Part shown: positions 8,997 to 16,886 of the stretch, piece after piece | How positions within the stretch are numbered: position 1 is the stretch's first letter | Layout of the letters: each line of letters begins with the position of its first letter | Assembly (NCBI GenBank): GCA_027858145.1 | Contig: JAQIDF010000097.1 | Span: forward strand, 1 to 35,005 | Length of the DNA: 35,005 nucleotides | Source: Prolixibacteraceae bacterium | GTDB lineage: Bacteria > Bacteroidota > Bacteroidia > Bacteroidales > Prolixibacteraceae | Direction of reading: 5' to 3' | Notes under the pieces: generated by a model | The model's database searches: none | Told to the model about the DNA's origin: nothing | The model's input: the letters and a program-made list of their open reading frames with translations, nothing else | Made by a program: the position numbers and the translations under genes

Positions 8997-10898
8997 ATGA
9001 GTGAATTGATAAAACACGAGTGTGGTGTGGCAATGATACGTTTGCTAAAACCACTTGAATACTACAAAGAAAAGTACGGAACCTGGATGTATGGGTTGAA
9101 CAAGCTCTATCTTCTGATGGAAAAGCAACATAACCGGGGGCAGGATGGCGCCGGTGTCGCTTCTCTAAAAATAGATAATACACCGGGGCAGGAATATCTT
9201 GACCGTTACCGTTCGGTAAAGCCGAACCCGATTAAAGATACATTCGACCATATTTTTAAACATTACAAAAAGGCTGAAAAAAAGCATCCTGATGAGTTTG
9301 CTAACCCACATTGGGCAAAGGAAAACCTTGCGTTCGCGGCTGAGGCATATTTGGGGCATCTTCGCTATGGTACATTTGGCCGTAATTCGGTAGAGTTTGT
9401 ACACCCGATAATGCGTCAAAACAACTGGCGGTCACGAAATCTGGTGTTGGCAGGTAACTTCAATATGACCAATACCGATGAGCTGTTTGAGCGTCTGGTA
9501 GAGCTGGGGCAACACCCTAGTGCATATACCGATACCGTAACCGTGCTTGAAAAAGTAGGGCATTTTCTCGACCAGGAAAATGAACTGCGTTTCAGGCAAT
9601 ATAAAAACGAAGGATATTCAAACAGCGAAATATCACCGCTGATTGAACAAAACCTTGATGTTCAGCAGATACTTGAAAATGCCTCGCGCGATTGGGATGG
9701 TGGCTATGCTATAGCGGGTATGGTTGGCCACGGCGACTTATTTGCTACGCGTGATCCATGGGGAATACGACCAGCATACTACTATCATGATGATGAGATT
9801 GTTGTGGTTGCGTCTGAACGTCCGGTTATTCAAACAGTGATGAACGTGAAGCATGATACTGTGGAAGAAATTGAGCCGGGGCAGGTAATTATTGTGAAAA
9901 AGAATGGTGAGATTCGTAAAGAAATTGTTCGTGTGCCTCATCAACGAAAATCATGTTCGTTTGAGCGTATTTATTTTTCGAGGGGTAGCGACAGGGATAT
10001 ATATAAAGAACGCAAACAACTTGGCCGCTTATTATCGCCTTCCATACTCGAAAAAGTCAATTACAACTTCAATGATACTGTTTTCTCTTACATTCCGAAT
10101 ACAGCCGAGACGGCTTTTTATGGAATGATGGAAGGGGTGAGGGAGCATTTGCTCGATTGGAAAAAAGATCAAATCAAAGCCCTGAACGGAAATCTAACTG
10201 AAGAAAAAATTGCCGATATTATTGCTGTAGAACCACGCATGGAAAAAATAGCAATCAAAGATGTGAAACTCCGAACTTTTATTTCTGACGATAGTGGACG
10301 AAATGATTTAGTAGCACATGTTTATGATGTAACCTATGGCGTGGTTAAAAATAATGTGGATACCCTGGTGATAATTGATGATTCAATAGTTCGAGGCACA
10401 ACGCTTAAGCAAAGTATCTTGAGAATACTGGACCGCCTGAAGCCCAAAAAAATAATAATTGTGTCTTCAGCTCCGCAAATCAGGTATCCCGATTGTTACG
10501 GAATTGATATGGCAGAACTGGATAAATTTGCCGCTTTTAATGCCGCTATCGAACTAATCAAAGAAAAAGGCAAAGAGAAAATAATTGAAGAAGTATATGA
10601 AAAATGTAAGGCGCAGCGTAATTTACCAAAAGAAGAAATTGTAAACTACGTTAAAGAGATATACAAACCTTTCACTGCCGAAGAAATTTCTTCAAAAATG
10701 GCTCAGATTCTTAAGCCAGATGATTGTAACGCTGATGTTGATATTGTTTATCAAACCATCGAAAATCTCCATTCAGCATCACCAGACCATACCGGAGACT
10801 GGTATTTTACAGGAAATTACCCTACACCAGGCGGAAATAAGGTTGTAAACACTTCATTTTTAAATTATTACGAAGGGAAAGATGGTAGGGCGTATTAA
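8997..10898 (+). CDS. Long PurF-type amidophosphoribosyltransferase
   Basis: The N-terminal half is a class II (Ntn) glutamine amidotransferase: Cys9 in HECGVAMI would be the nucleophile after removal of a short propeptide, and KQHNRGQDGAGVA and GHLRYGTFG are the family's Arg/Gly motifs. The C-terminal half carries a phosphoribosyltransferase PRPP loop, IIDDSIVRGTTLKQS, followed by RYPDCYGIDM. PurF makes phosphoribosylamine from PRPP and glutamine, the first step of purine synthesis. At 633 residues it is well over 100 residues longer than ordinary PurF, with extra sequence in the amidotransferase domain and at the C-terminus. I recall such long paralogs in Bacteroidota alongside a standard PurF, so whether this is the housekeeping enzyme is unknown. 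It is convergent with the next gene, stop codons abutting. Confidence 0.85.
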   Translation: MSELIKHECGVAMIRLLKPLEYYKEKYGTWMYGLNKLYLLMEKQHNRGQDGAGVASLKIDNTPGQEYLDRYRSVKPNPIKDTFDHIFKHYKKAEKKHPDEFANPHWAKENLAFAAEAYLGHLRYGTFGRNSVEFVHPIMRQNNWRSRNLVLAGNFNMTNTDELFERLVELGQHPSAYTDTVTVLEKVGHFLDQENELRFRQYKNEGYSNSEISPLIEQNLDVQQILENASRDWDGGYAIAGMVGHGDLFATRDPWGIRPAYYYHDDEIVVVASERPVIQTVMNVKHDTVEEIEPGQVIIVKKNGEIRKEIVRVPHQRKSCSFERIYFSRGSDRDIYKERKQLGRLLSPSILEKVNYNFNDTVFSYIPNTAETAFYGMMEGVREHLLDWKKDQIKALNGNLTEEKIADIIAVEPRMEKIAIKDVKLRTFISDDSGRNDLVAHVYDVTYGVVKNNVDTLVIIDDSIVRGTTLKQSILRILDRLKPKKIIIVSSAPQIRYPDCYGIDMAELDKFAAFNAAIELIKEKGKEKIIEEVYEKCKAQRNLPKEEIVNYVKEIYKPFTAEEISSKMAQILKPDDCNADVDIVYQTIENLHSASPDHTGDWYFTGNYPTPGGNKVVNTSFLNYYEGKDGRAY

Positions 10899-11858
10899 TT
10901 AATGATTTACAATCAGCGAATTATCGTTCTTATTTAAAAGGTACGTTTCGATATGCCTGTCTTTTTTGGCTTCATAGATGTCGGCAATGGTTAATATGAT
11001 ACCGGTTTCTTCTACATTTCCAAAGTGATCGTTTACAGCAGTGCCAAAAGTTTTCATTGTTGGTGAAAGATTCATGTATGCATTAACAAGCGGCGGGATA
11101 TTTTCGCCATAATCACGTACAATTTTTGACAGGGTCTTGTAGTCTTTCTTAAAATTGTCGCCTTTGTATGAATCTTTAATCTCTGAGAAATCAATTTCCA
11201 GTCGATAGTCAGATTTTGGAAAAACCAATTCTTCATTGTCGAAAAAATGTTTTCTCAAGAAATATAAAATGTGGTTGCGGGCCGTTACATTAAAATGTGT
11301 GTACATGGTCACTTTCCCGAAGAAATATTTTATTTCAGGGTGGTCAACCGTGAGTGCACCTAATCCATCCCAAAGATTATCGAGGGCAAACAAGGCTTTT
11401 GCTCCGGCCTTGCTCGACTGGTATTCAGGCTGAACAAATGAGCGGCCAAGCTCCATGGTGTGTGGTAGATACTCTTCATTAAATTTGTCGGTAAAATGAA
11501 ACATGCGTGCCGTGGCCAGATTAGGCTCACCATCTTCATTGTAGCCAAGTTCGTTGCATAAGATATAACGGTATCCACCCAGAATTTCTTTAGAATCAGG
11601 ATCCCATACAATTAATTGTTTATATGGAGTTTGTGAAGTGTCGTATATATCAATGTCAATATCCTTTCCGGTGCCACCACCTGCCTGTCTGAATGTAATC
11701 TCTCTTAGCCGACCAATTTCTTTCATTGTGTTGGGCGAATCGTGTGCTGTGATGATGTATATTTTGTTTCCGCCTTTATTGGTGTCGCGCATGAACTTGT
11801 TGTCAGTTAGCTCAGCTTCAATAAGTTCTGTTGGTATTTTTGATATAATTTCTTTCAT
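10899..11858 (-). CDS. GlsB/OlsB-like N-acyltransferase (aminolipid synthesis)
   Basis: This has the GNAT-related fold of ornithine/glycine lipid N-acyltransferases, which move a 3-hydroxyacyl chain from acyl carrier protein to the amino group of an amino acid. Visible features are the strand IYIITAHDSPNTMKEIGRLRE, an acidic segment, GGYRYILC, ELGRSFVQPEYQ and a C-terminal GNAT-like region. The ORF track begins at TTG 11864; the ATG at 11858 (MKEIISKIP) is a better start. Just upstream on the same strand is a PlsC-like O-acyltransferase. The same pairing makes glycine lipids in Bacteroides thetaiotaomicron (GlsB then GlsA), so a glycine or related aminolipid product is inferred. The amino acid substrate is not determined. 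Confidence 0.8.
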   Translation of the reverse strand: MKEIISKIPTELIEAELTDNKFMRDTNKGGNKIYIITAHDSPNTMKEIGRLREITFRQAGGGTGKDIDIDIYDTSQTPYKQLIVWDPDSKEILGGYRYILCNELGYNEDGEPNLATARMFHFTDKFNEEYLPHTMELGRSFVQPEYQSSKAGAKALFALDNLWDGLGALTVDHPEIKYFFGKVTMYTHFNVTARNHILYFLRKHFFDNEELVFPKSDYRLEIDFSEIKDSYKGDNFKKDYKTLSKIVRDYGENIPPLVNAYMNLSPTMKTFGTAVNDHFGNVEETGIILTIADIYEAKKDRHIETYLLNKNDNSLIVNH

Positions 11859-11919
11859 GATCAATTTTCTTCAAAGAGTGCAAATATATAGCTAAATCAT
11901 CTGTATTGATACGTTTATT

Positions 11920-12756
11920 CTATTTTTTTGCCAATTCGTATGTTTGTTCTTTTATGTACTGTGCCCATTCTTTTGGGCGTTTTGTTTTATCGAAATTAGT
12001 AAAAGGTAAAGGCTTTCCAAAACGTATGGTAAAGGTTTTATTTTTATGTTTAAACATTTCGTCAACTAAAAACAGCATTTCAATATTGAATTTTATTTTT
12101 AAGAATTTACGTATGTTAGCCAGGTTGTAAAAACGATTGGTGTTACGACCACCAAAATGAATGGGCACTATGTCTAATTTATATTGAACAGCCTTTTGTA
12201 CAAAGTGTTTTTGCCATTCCAGATCTTTTATAATGCCATTTGTTTTACGTGAACATAATCCGGCCGGGAATATCAAAACCTGGTCGTCCGATTCATATAA
12301 TTCATCAACATGTTTTATAGAATCCCGGGCCTGGCCGCCAACCTTATTTACCGGTACAAACCAATCATTAAGCGGGGTGACAGCCATTAAAAAGTCGTTT
12401 ATTAAAACACGGGTGTTTCCGAATTTTTCGTTCAGTATTTTTAAAAGTAAAACACCATCAAGTCCACCAAGGGGGTGGTTCGAAACAAACATGTACCGAC
12501 CATCGGAAGGCAGATTTGCTTCGCCTTCAATATTGAATTTGATATTGAGCAGTTTTATGGCCTCTTCTACAAAATCGAGCCCTTTGAGGTGCCCGTGTTG
12601 TTGAAGAAAATCATTCAGCTCATCAATATGGAGAAGTTTTTCGAGCCAGCGATATACAAATTTGGGAAGCCTGTCGGCGAGCTTTTCGTTTTTGCTCCGT
12701 ACAAGTTCCTTAACATCAATTGGCTCTATTATACTCCCCAGTGTTTCCCCGGCCAT
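11920..12756 (-). CDS. GlsA-like lysolipid O-acyltransferase (PlsC superfamily)
   Basis: A 278-residue acyltransferase with the PlsC-type block order: NHPLGGLDG (the His/Asp motif, here with five residues between His and Asp), a middle FVPVNKVGGQAR block, and FPAGLCSRK (equivalent to the FPEGTRS motif). It would esterify the hydroxyl of an N-acyl amino acid, completing a two-chain aminolipid at the inner membrane. It precedes the GlsB-like gene with a 61-bp gap, so they are likely co-transcribed. Its 5' end is 193 bp from mraZ, in divergent orientation. Glycerolipid acyltransferase activity is the alternative. Confidence 0.78.
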   Translation of the reverse strand: MAGETLGSIIEPIDVKELVRSKNEKLADRLPKFVYRWLEKLLHIDELNDFLQQHGHLKGLDFVEEAIKLLNIKFNIEGEANLPSDGRYMFVSNHPLGGLDGVLLLKILNEKFGNTRVLINDFLMAVTPLNDWFVPVNKVGGQARDSIKHVDELYESDDQVLIFPAGLCSRKTNGIIKDLEWQKHFVQKAVQYKLDIVPIHFGGRNTNRFYNLANIRKFLKIKFNIEMLFLVDEMFKHKNKTFTIRFGKPLPFTNFDKTKRPKEWAQYIKEQTYELAKK

Positions 12757-12865
12757 TTTTCAAAATTTAGCTTCGAAATGTAGTAATTTTTTTAAAAACA
12801 TGATAATTGTTGCTGTAAAATACACCCTTATAAACAAATTGTTGATAAGTTTTTTGGTTTTAATG

Positions 12866-12911
12866 GTGGAATAGAGTGGAATAAAGTGGAATAAAATTGT
12901 AATAAAGTGGA
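12866..12911 (+). promoter_or_regulatory. MraZ-type operator: 10-bp-phased GTGGA repeats
   Basis: GTGGA starts at 12866, 12876 and 12886 (exact 10-bp steps) and again at 12907; the unit is roughly AGTGGAATAA. The slot between the third and fourth copies holds AATTGTAATA, a degenerate copy that contains the -33 TTG. MraZ is known to bind direct repeats with 10-bp period (TGGGN boxes in E. coli, GTGG-type boxes in mollicutes) upstream of its own gene, so these are most likely the autorepression boxes of this dcw operon. Confidence 0.8.
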
Positions 12912-12927
12912 ATAAGTTATATTTTTG
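12897..12927 (+). promoter_or_regulatory. mraZ/dcw promoter (-33 TTG, -7 TATTTTTG)
   Basis: TTG at 12897-12899 and TATTTTTG at 12920-12927 are separated by exactly 20 bp and match the Bacteroidota promoter consensus. GTGGA repeats flank the -33 element and one lies within the spacer, so MraZ bound there would block the polymerase. The leader would be about 15 nt. Confidence 0.72.
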
Positions 12928-12948
12928 AATAAAATTTATAACAAGCAT

Positions 12949-13416
12949 ATGCCGGATTTCTCTAATCAATATCATGCAACTGTAGACGACAAGGGGCGCG
13001 TAGTGCTTCCTGCTGCCTATAAGCGTGAGATGGGAGAGGCTTTCAACAGGGTTTTTTCAATTGAAATAGACCCTTATGAGAAATGCCTGAACCTCTATCC
13101 GCTAAGTTCATGGGAGAAGCGACTGGCGTTTATTCGTTCACGTTTGAATGCGAATGATCCGCGGCATAGCAGGCTTCTGGATAAATTTTACCAAAGTTTT
13201 GTGAAGACAAATATAGCTGAAAACGGGCGGGTAAACATACCAAATTCGTTTCTCGATAAAATGGGAATCGACCGCGAAGTGGTTTTTACAGGACAGGGCG
13301 ACCGGATTAGGCTTTGGGAGGCTAAAGCATACGAAGCTGCCATGTTACCAGACGAAGAATATCCTGCATTATTCGAAGAGTTACTCGGTGGTGGCATGAA
13401 CCCCAACGAAACATGA
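12949..13416 (+). CDS. mraZ: Transcriptional regulator MraZ
   Basis: MraZ is the first gene of the dcw cluster and a DNA-binding repressor/modulator of it. The protein has two SpoVT-AbrB-like swapped-hairpin repeats, DDKGRVVLPAAYKREMG near the start and ENGRVNIPNSFLDKMG in the middle, each carrying the conserved GR..(L/I)P core. The ORF track starts at TTG 12925, but that TTG is part of the -7 box, so it cannot be in the transcript. The ATG at 12949 gives a 155-residue protein starting MPDFSNQYHATVD, close to the family length of about 150. Phased repeats upstream fit autoregulation. Confidence 0.95.
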   Translation: MPDFSNQYHATVDDKGRVVLPAAYKREMGEAFNRVFSIEIDPYEKCLNLYPLSSWEKRLAFIRSRLNANDPRHSRLLDKFYQSFVKTNIAENGRVNIPNSFLDKMGIDREVVFTGQGDRIRLWEAKAYEAAMLPDEEYPALFEELLGGGMNPNET

Positions 13417-13451
13417 ATAAAGCCTTTGGATTGATTTTTCAATACAAATGC

Positions 13452-13496
13452 ACTAATGACCAATGACTAATTGACTAATGACTGTTGACTTATGAC
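13452..13496 (+). repeat. Degenerate TAATGAC tandem repeat running into the rsmH start
   Basis: CTAATGACCAATGACTAATTGACTAATGACTGTTGACTTATGAC consists of about six short units ending in TGAC; the last supplies the rsmH ATG. It creates three mini-ORFs of 3-5 codons, from ATGs at 13456, 13463 and 13478. The last one (MTVDL) stops at 13493-13495, overlapping the rsmH start as ATGA. Function unknown. Confidence 0.7.
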
Positions 13497-14391
13497 TACA
13501 AACTACCACATACCGGTTTTATTAAACGAATGCATCGATGGTCTTGCCATTGAACCAGACGGGGTATATGTTGATGTAACCTATGGAGGCGGCGGTCATT
13601 CGGCAAAAATACTTGAAAAGCTTACTACGGGTAGGCTTATTGCTTTCGACCAGGATGTGGATACATTGGCAAATGTCCCTGATGACGAAAGACTGATATT
13701 TGTTCAGCATAATTTCAAATACCTGAAAAACTTTCTTGCGTATTATGGGATTGACCAGGTAGATGGTATTTTGGCCGACCTGGGGGTTTCGTCACACGAT
13801 TTTGATGAAGCAGGGCGAGGGTTTTCGTTCCGGTTTGATGGTGCATTGGATATGCGTATGAACCAATCAGGAGGGTTGACAGCTGCAACGGTTGTTAATG
13901 AATACGACGAAGCTGATTTGATACGGATTTTCAGGCAGTATGGCGAGCTGAAAAGTGCGCGAAGGGCTGCGGCTGAAATTGTTAAAGCCCGTGAAGAGAG
14001 TCTGGTTGAAACGACGACCGGTTTAAAAGAGGTGCTTGAAAAACTGGTGCCTCAAAAGGCATCATCAAAGTTTTTGGCAAAGGTGTTTCAGGCACTCCGT
14101 ATCGAGGTGAATGGCGAACTTGATGTTCTCCGCAATCTTTTAATCGATTCGCATGAAGTATTAAAGCCCGGAGGGCGTTTTGTTGTGATGAGTTATCATT
14201 CGCTTGAAGACCGCCTGGTGAAAAATTTCTTTCAGCGTGGCGGATTTGATAAGAATGTAGAAAAAGACTTCTATGGTAATCCGAAAACTAAGTTTAACAT
14301 CGTTGATAAGCTAATTGTGCCCGGCGATGAAGAAGTAGAAATGAACTCGAGGGCACGAAGTGCAAAACTGAGAATTGCAGAAAAAATATAA
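13492..14391 (+). CDS. rsmH: 16S rRNA (cytosine1402-N4)-methyltransferase RsmH
   Basis: RsmH (MraW) methylates C1402 of 16S rRNA using SAM. The 299-residue length is typical. The N-terminal HIPVLLNECIDGL, SAM-binding DVTYGGGGHSAKIL, GILADLGVSSHDFDE and the C-terminal SYHSLEDRLVKNFF are all signature motifs. It is the second gene of the dcw cluster and overlaps the ftsL-like gene by one base (TAATG). Confidence 0.97.
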   Translation: MTTNYHIPVLLNECIDGLAIEPDGVYVDVTYGGGGHSAKILEKLTTGRLIAFDQDVDTLANVPDDERLIFVQHNFKYLKNFLAYYGIDQVDGILADLGVSSHDFDEAGRGFSFRFDGALDMRMNQSGGLTAATVVNEYDEADLIRIFRQYGELKSARRAAAEIVKAREESLVETTTGLKEVLEKLVPQKASSKFLAKVFQALRIEVNGELDVLRNLLIDSHEVLKPGGRFVVMSYHSLEDRLVKNFFQRGGFDKNVEKDFYGNPKTKFNIVDKLIVPGDEEVEMNSRARSAKLRIAEKI

Positions 14392-14729
14392 TGACAAAAA
14401 AAGGTAAACATAAAAAAGTAGGATTCCGGGAAGTGATTCTCGGAAGCGTGTTTCTTAATAAAGAAGTTATGCGCTGGTTGCCTTTTGTTGGTATGCTTGT
14501 GCTGATGGGGCTTGTAATGATATCGAACCGGTTTAAGGGTGAGAAAATATTACGTGAGCTTGTTGTGGTGCAGGAAGAAGTAAAAGAATTACGTTCAGAG
14601 TCATCCACTATTGAGGCTGAGCTTATGAACATGAGTCGTTATTCTGAGATTTTAAAAAGTGTAAATCGAAAAGGTTTGGGGCTAAAACAGCCAACCGAGC
14701 CACCGGTGAAAATAAAAATAGAGGAATAG
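14391..14729 (+). CDS. FtsL-like cell division protein
   Basis: A 112-residue bitopic protein: about 28 basic cytoplasmic residues, one membrane segment (WLPFVGMLVLMGLVMISN, about 29-46), then a heptad-rich segment (KILRELVVVQEEVKELRSESST) typical of the FtsL/DivIC periplasmic coiled coil, and a short tail. The position between rsmH and ftsI is where ftsL sits in dcw clusters. FtsL partners FtsB and FtsQ and activates FtsWI. Sequence similarity to E. coli FtsL is low, so the call rests on topology and position. Confidence 0.82.
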   Translation: MTKKGKHKKVGFREVILGSVFLNKEVMRWLPFVGMLVLMGLVMISNRFKGEKILRELVVVQEEVKELRSESSTIEAELMNMSRYSEILKSVNRKGLGLKQPTEPPVKIKIEE

Positions 14730-14732
14730 TAT

Positions 14733-16850
14733 ATGGATTTACGTCGTATCATATTAGCACGTTACTCGTTGGTGCTGGCCTTTGTGCTGGTGTTCTCGGT
14801 TATGGTGGTAGGTCGTATTGTTTATATACAAATGTCAACCGGCGATAAGTGGGAGGGTAAATTGCAGACCCTTGAAAATAAAACCGAGGTGATTTATGGC
14901 GACCGGGGAAATATTTGCAGTGTCAATGGCCGGGTGTTGGCTACTTCGGTGCCGTTTTACGAAATACGTTTCGATCTTGCAGCCCCCGGGGTTGGCGAAG
15001 TGTTTAATGAACAGGTTGGTGCTTTGGCCGGTGAGTTGTCGAAAATTTTTGCTGACCGCACTGCCTGGCAGTTTAAATCTCAGCTGAAAAAGGCTTATCA
15101 GAAAAAAGAGCGTTACCATCTGGTTCATCCCCGAAAGGTTAATTACGATGAATTGAAACGAATTGAAGAGTTCCCGATTTTTAAGCGGGGGCCGTACAAG
15201 GGTGGGTTTATTGCCGAGCAGGAATACATCCGGTTTACCCCTCATGGAAACCTGGCTTATCGTACCATTGGACTGATGAATAAAGGGGCCTATGGCGGAA
15301 TGCTTGGGAGTATCGGTATTTCAGGTATCGAAGCCCAGTTTGAAGGGTACTTGCGGGGTGAAGAAGGGATAGCTGTCAGGCAAAATCTTTCAGGTCGTTG
15401 GGTGAATATCAGTACTGTTGAGCCGGAAAACGGGAATGACATTATAACGACAATCGATATTTATTTACAGGATGTAGTTGAAAATTCGCTTCGTAAGCAA
15501 TTGGTGAAAAGTGACGCGGAATATGGTACGGCAATATTGATGGAGGTTGAAACCGGTAAAATCAGGGCTATTTCTAATCTTACCCGCCAAAACGGTAATT
15601 ATGCCGAAACCTATAATTGGGCTATCGGCCACCAGGGATGCACTGAACCGGGCTCTACGTTTAAGCTTGTTTCATTAATGGTGGCGATGGATGAAGCAGG
15701 CGTTGATACTTCTGATGTGTATGATATTGGTGATGGTAAGTGGAAAATATACGACCGTACTATATATGATAGTGATTACGGATATGGTGAACATGGCGAT
15801 ATGACCGTGAAAGAGATTTTTGAGCATTCGTCTAACGTTGGACTGGCAAAAATAATTGAAGATCAATATGGGGATCGTCCGCGCGAATTTGTAGACCGGC
15901 TGTATAGCCTGGGGCTAAACCGTCCCTTGGGTTTGGGTTTCAGGGGTGAAGCTAATCCATCAGTTAAGTATCCTACCGATAAAAACTGGTGGGGAACTTC
16001 ACTTGCATACATTGCTCATGGTTATGAGGTTAAGTTATCTCCATTGCATGTGCTTTCGTTTTATAATGCAGTGGCCAATAACGGCAGAATGATGAAGCCG
16101 ATGTTCGTTGAGTCGGTGCAGGCCAACGGGAAAACAGTAAGTACGTTTAAGCCCGAAGTTGTTCGCAATTCAATATGTTCGGACGAAACCACCCGAAAGC
16201 TGCAGAGCATGCTCGAGGGGGTTGTTCTTAGGGGAACAGCCAGTCGGTTGCAGTCCGAATTGTATTCGTTTGCCGGTAAAACCGGTACAGCCAAAGTGCT
16301 GGATTCAGAATTGGGTTATGCGCACCGAAAATACAGGGCTTCATTTGCAGGGTATTTTCCGGCTGATAACCCAAAGTACTCATGCATTGTTGTGATTGCT
16401 GAGCCCCAAAAAGGCTCATTCTACGGCGGTTCGGTTGCAGGGCCGGTATTTCGCGAGATTGCTGACTGTGTTTATACTACCGATTTATCGCTTGATATTG
16501 CACAAAACAATGATAACGAAGATATAGAATTACCAAATGTTTTAAATGGTGATGCTAATCAAACTGTGAATGTTTTTAAAGAATTGAATATTCCGTATTC
16601 CGGAAATATAAAACAGGCCGACTGGGTTAAAGTGAACGAAAATAACCATAAAGCCGGTCTTGAACCTCATAGTGTTGAGAAAAACAAAATGCCCGATGTT
16701 TTAGGGATGGGGGCTGCCGATGCCATCTATCTTATCGAGCGGTCGGGTATGAAGTCAAAACTTAAAGGTGTGGGGAAGGTGCGGAAGCAATTTCCGTTGC
16801 CGGGAGCAAACTGCCGCGATGGACAGTTGGTATATCTTGACCTTGGATAA
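14733..16850 (+). CDS. ftsI: Septal peptidoglycan transpeptidase FtsI/PBP3 with PASTA domain
   Basis: A class B penicillin-binding protein that crosslinks septal peptidoglycan with FtsW. One N-terminal membrane anchor (about 8-32) precedes the pedestal domain. The transpeptidase domain has the serine tetrad STFK (308-311), SSN (366-368) and KTG (516-518), all intact. The last 55 residues (MPDVLGMGAADAIYLIERSG ...) look like a PASTA domain, so the protein is 705 residues, longer than E. coli FtsI; this layout is common in Bacteroidota and Gram-positive Spo/FtsI proteins. It lies 3 bp after the ftsL-like gene. Confidence 0.95.
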   Translation: MDLRRIILARYSLVLAFVLVFSVMVVGRIVYIQMSTGDKWEGKLQTLENKTEVIYGDRGNICSVNGRVLATSVPFYEIRFDLAAPGVGEVFNEQVGALAGELSKIFADRTAWQFKSQLKKAYQKKERYHLVHPRKVNYDELKRIEEFPIFKRGPYKGGFIAEQEYIRFTPHGNLAYRTIGLMNKGAYGGMLGSIGISGIEAQFEGYLRGEEGIAVRQNLSGRWVNISTVEPENGNDIITTIDIYLQDVVENSLRKQLVKSDAEYGTAILMEVETGKIRAISNLTRQNGNYAETYNWAIGHQGCTEPGSTFKLVSLMVAMDEAGVDTSDVYDIGDGKWKIYDRTIYDSDYGYGEHGDMTVKEIFEHSSNVGLAKIIEDQYGDRPREFVDRLYSLGLNRPLGLGFRGEANPSVKYPTDKNWWGTSLAYIAHGYEVKLSPLHVLSFYNAVANNGRMMKPMFVESVQANGKTVSTFKPEVVRNSICSDETTRKLQSMLEGVVLRGTASRLQSELYSFAGKTGTAKVLDSELGYAHRKYRASFAGYFPADNPKYSCIVVIAEPQKGSFYGGSVAGPVFREIADCVYTTDLSLDIAQNNDNEDIELPNVLNGDANQTVNVFKELNIPYSGNIKQADWVKVNENNHKAGLEPHSVEKNKMPDVLGMGAADAIYLIERSGMKSKLKGVGKVRKQFPLPGANCRDGQLVYLDLG

Positions 16851-16886
16851 AAGTGAACACAAATTGCAACAGTTGAACAAGAACCT

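Noticed and set aside
12866-12911. GTGGAATAAA repeats as a CRISPR or replication iteron array
   Set aside because: Units are only 10 bp with no spacers and sit exactly on the mraZ promoter; a MraZ operator explains position and period better.
12925-12948. TTG start for mraZ given by the ORF track
   Set aside because: The TTG is the last part of the -7 box TATTTTTG, so it lies upstream of the expected transcript start; the ATG at 12949 fits the family length.
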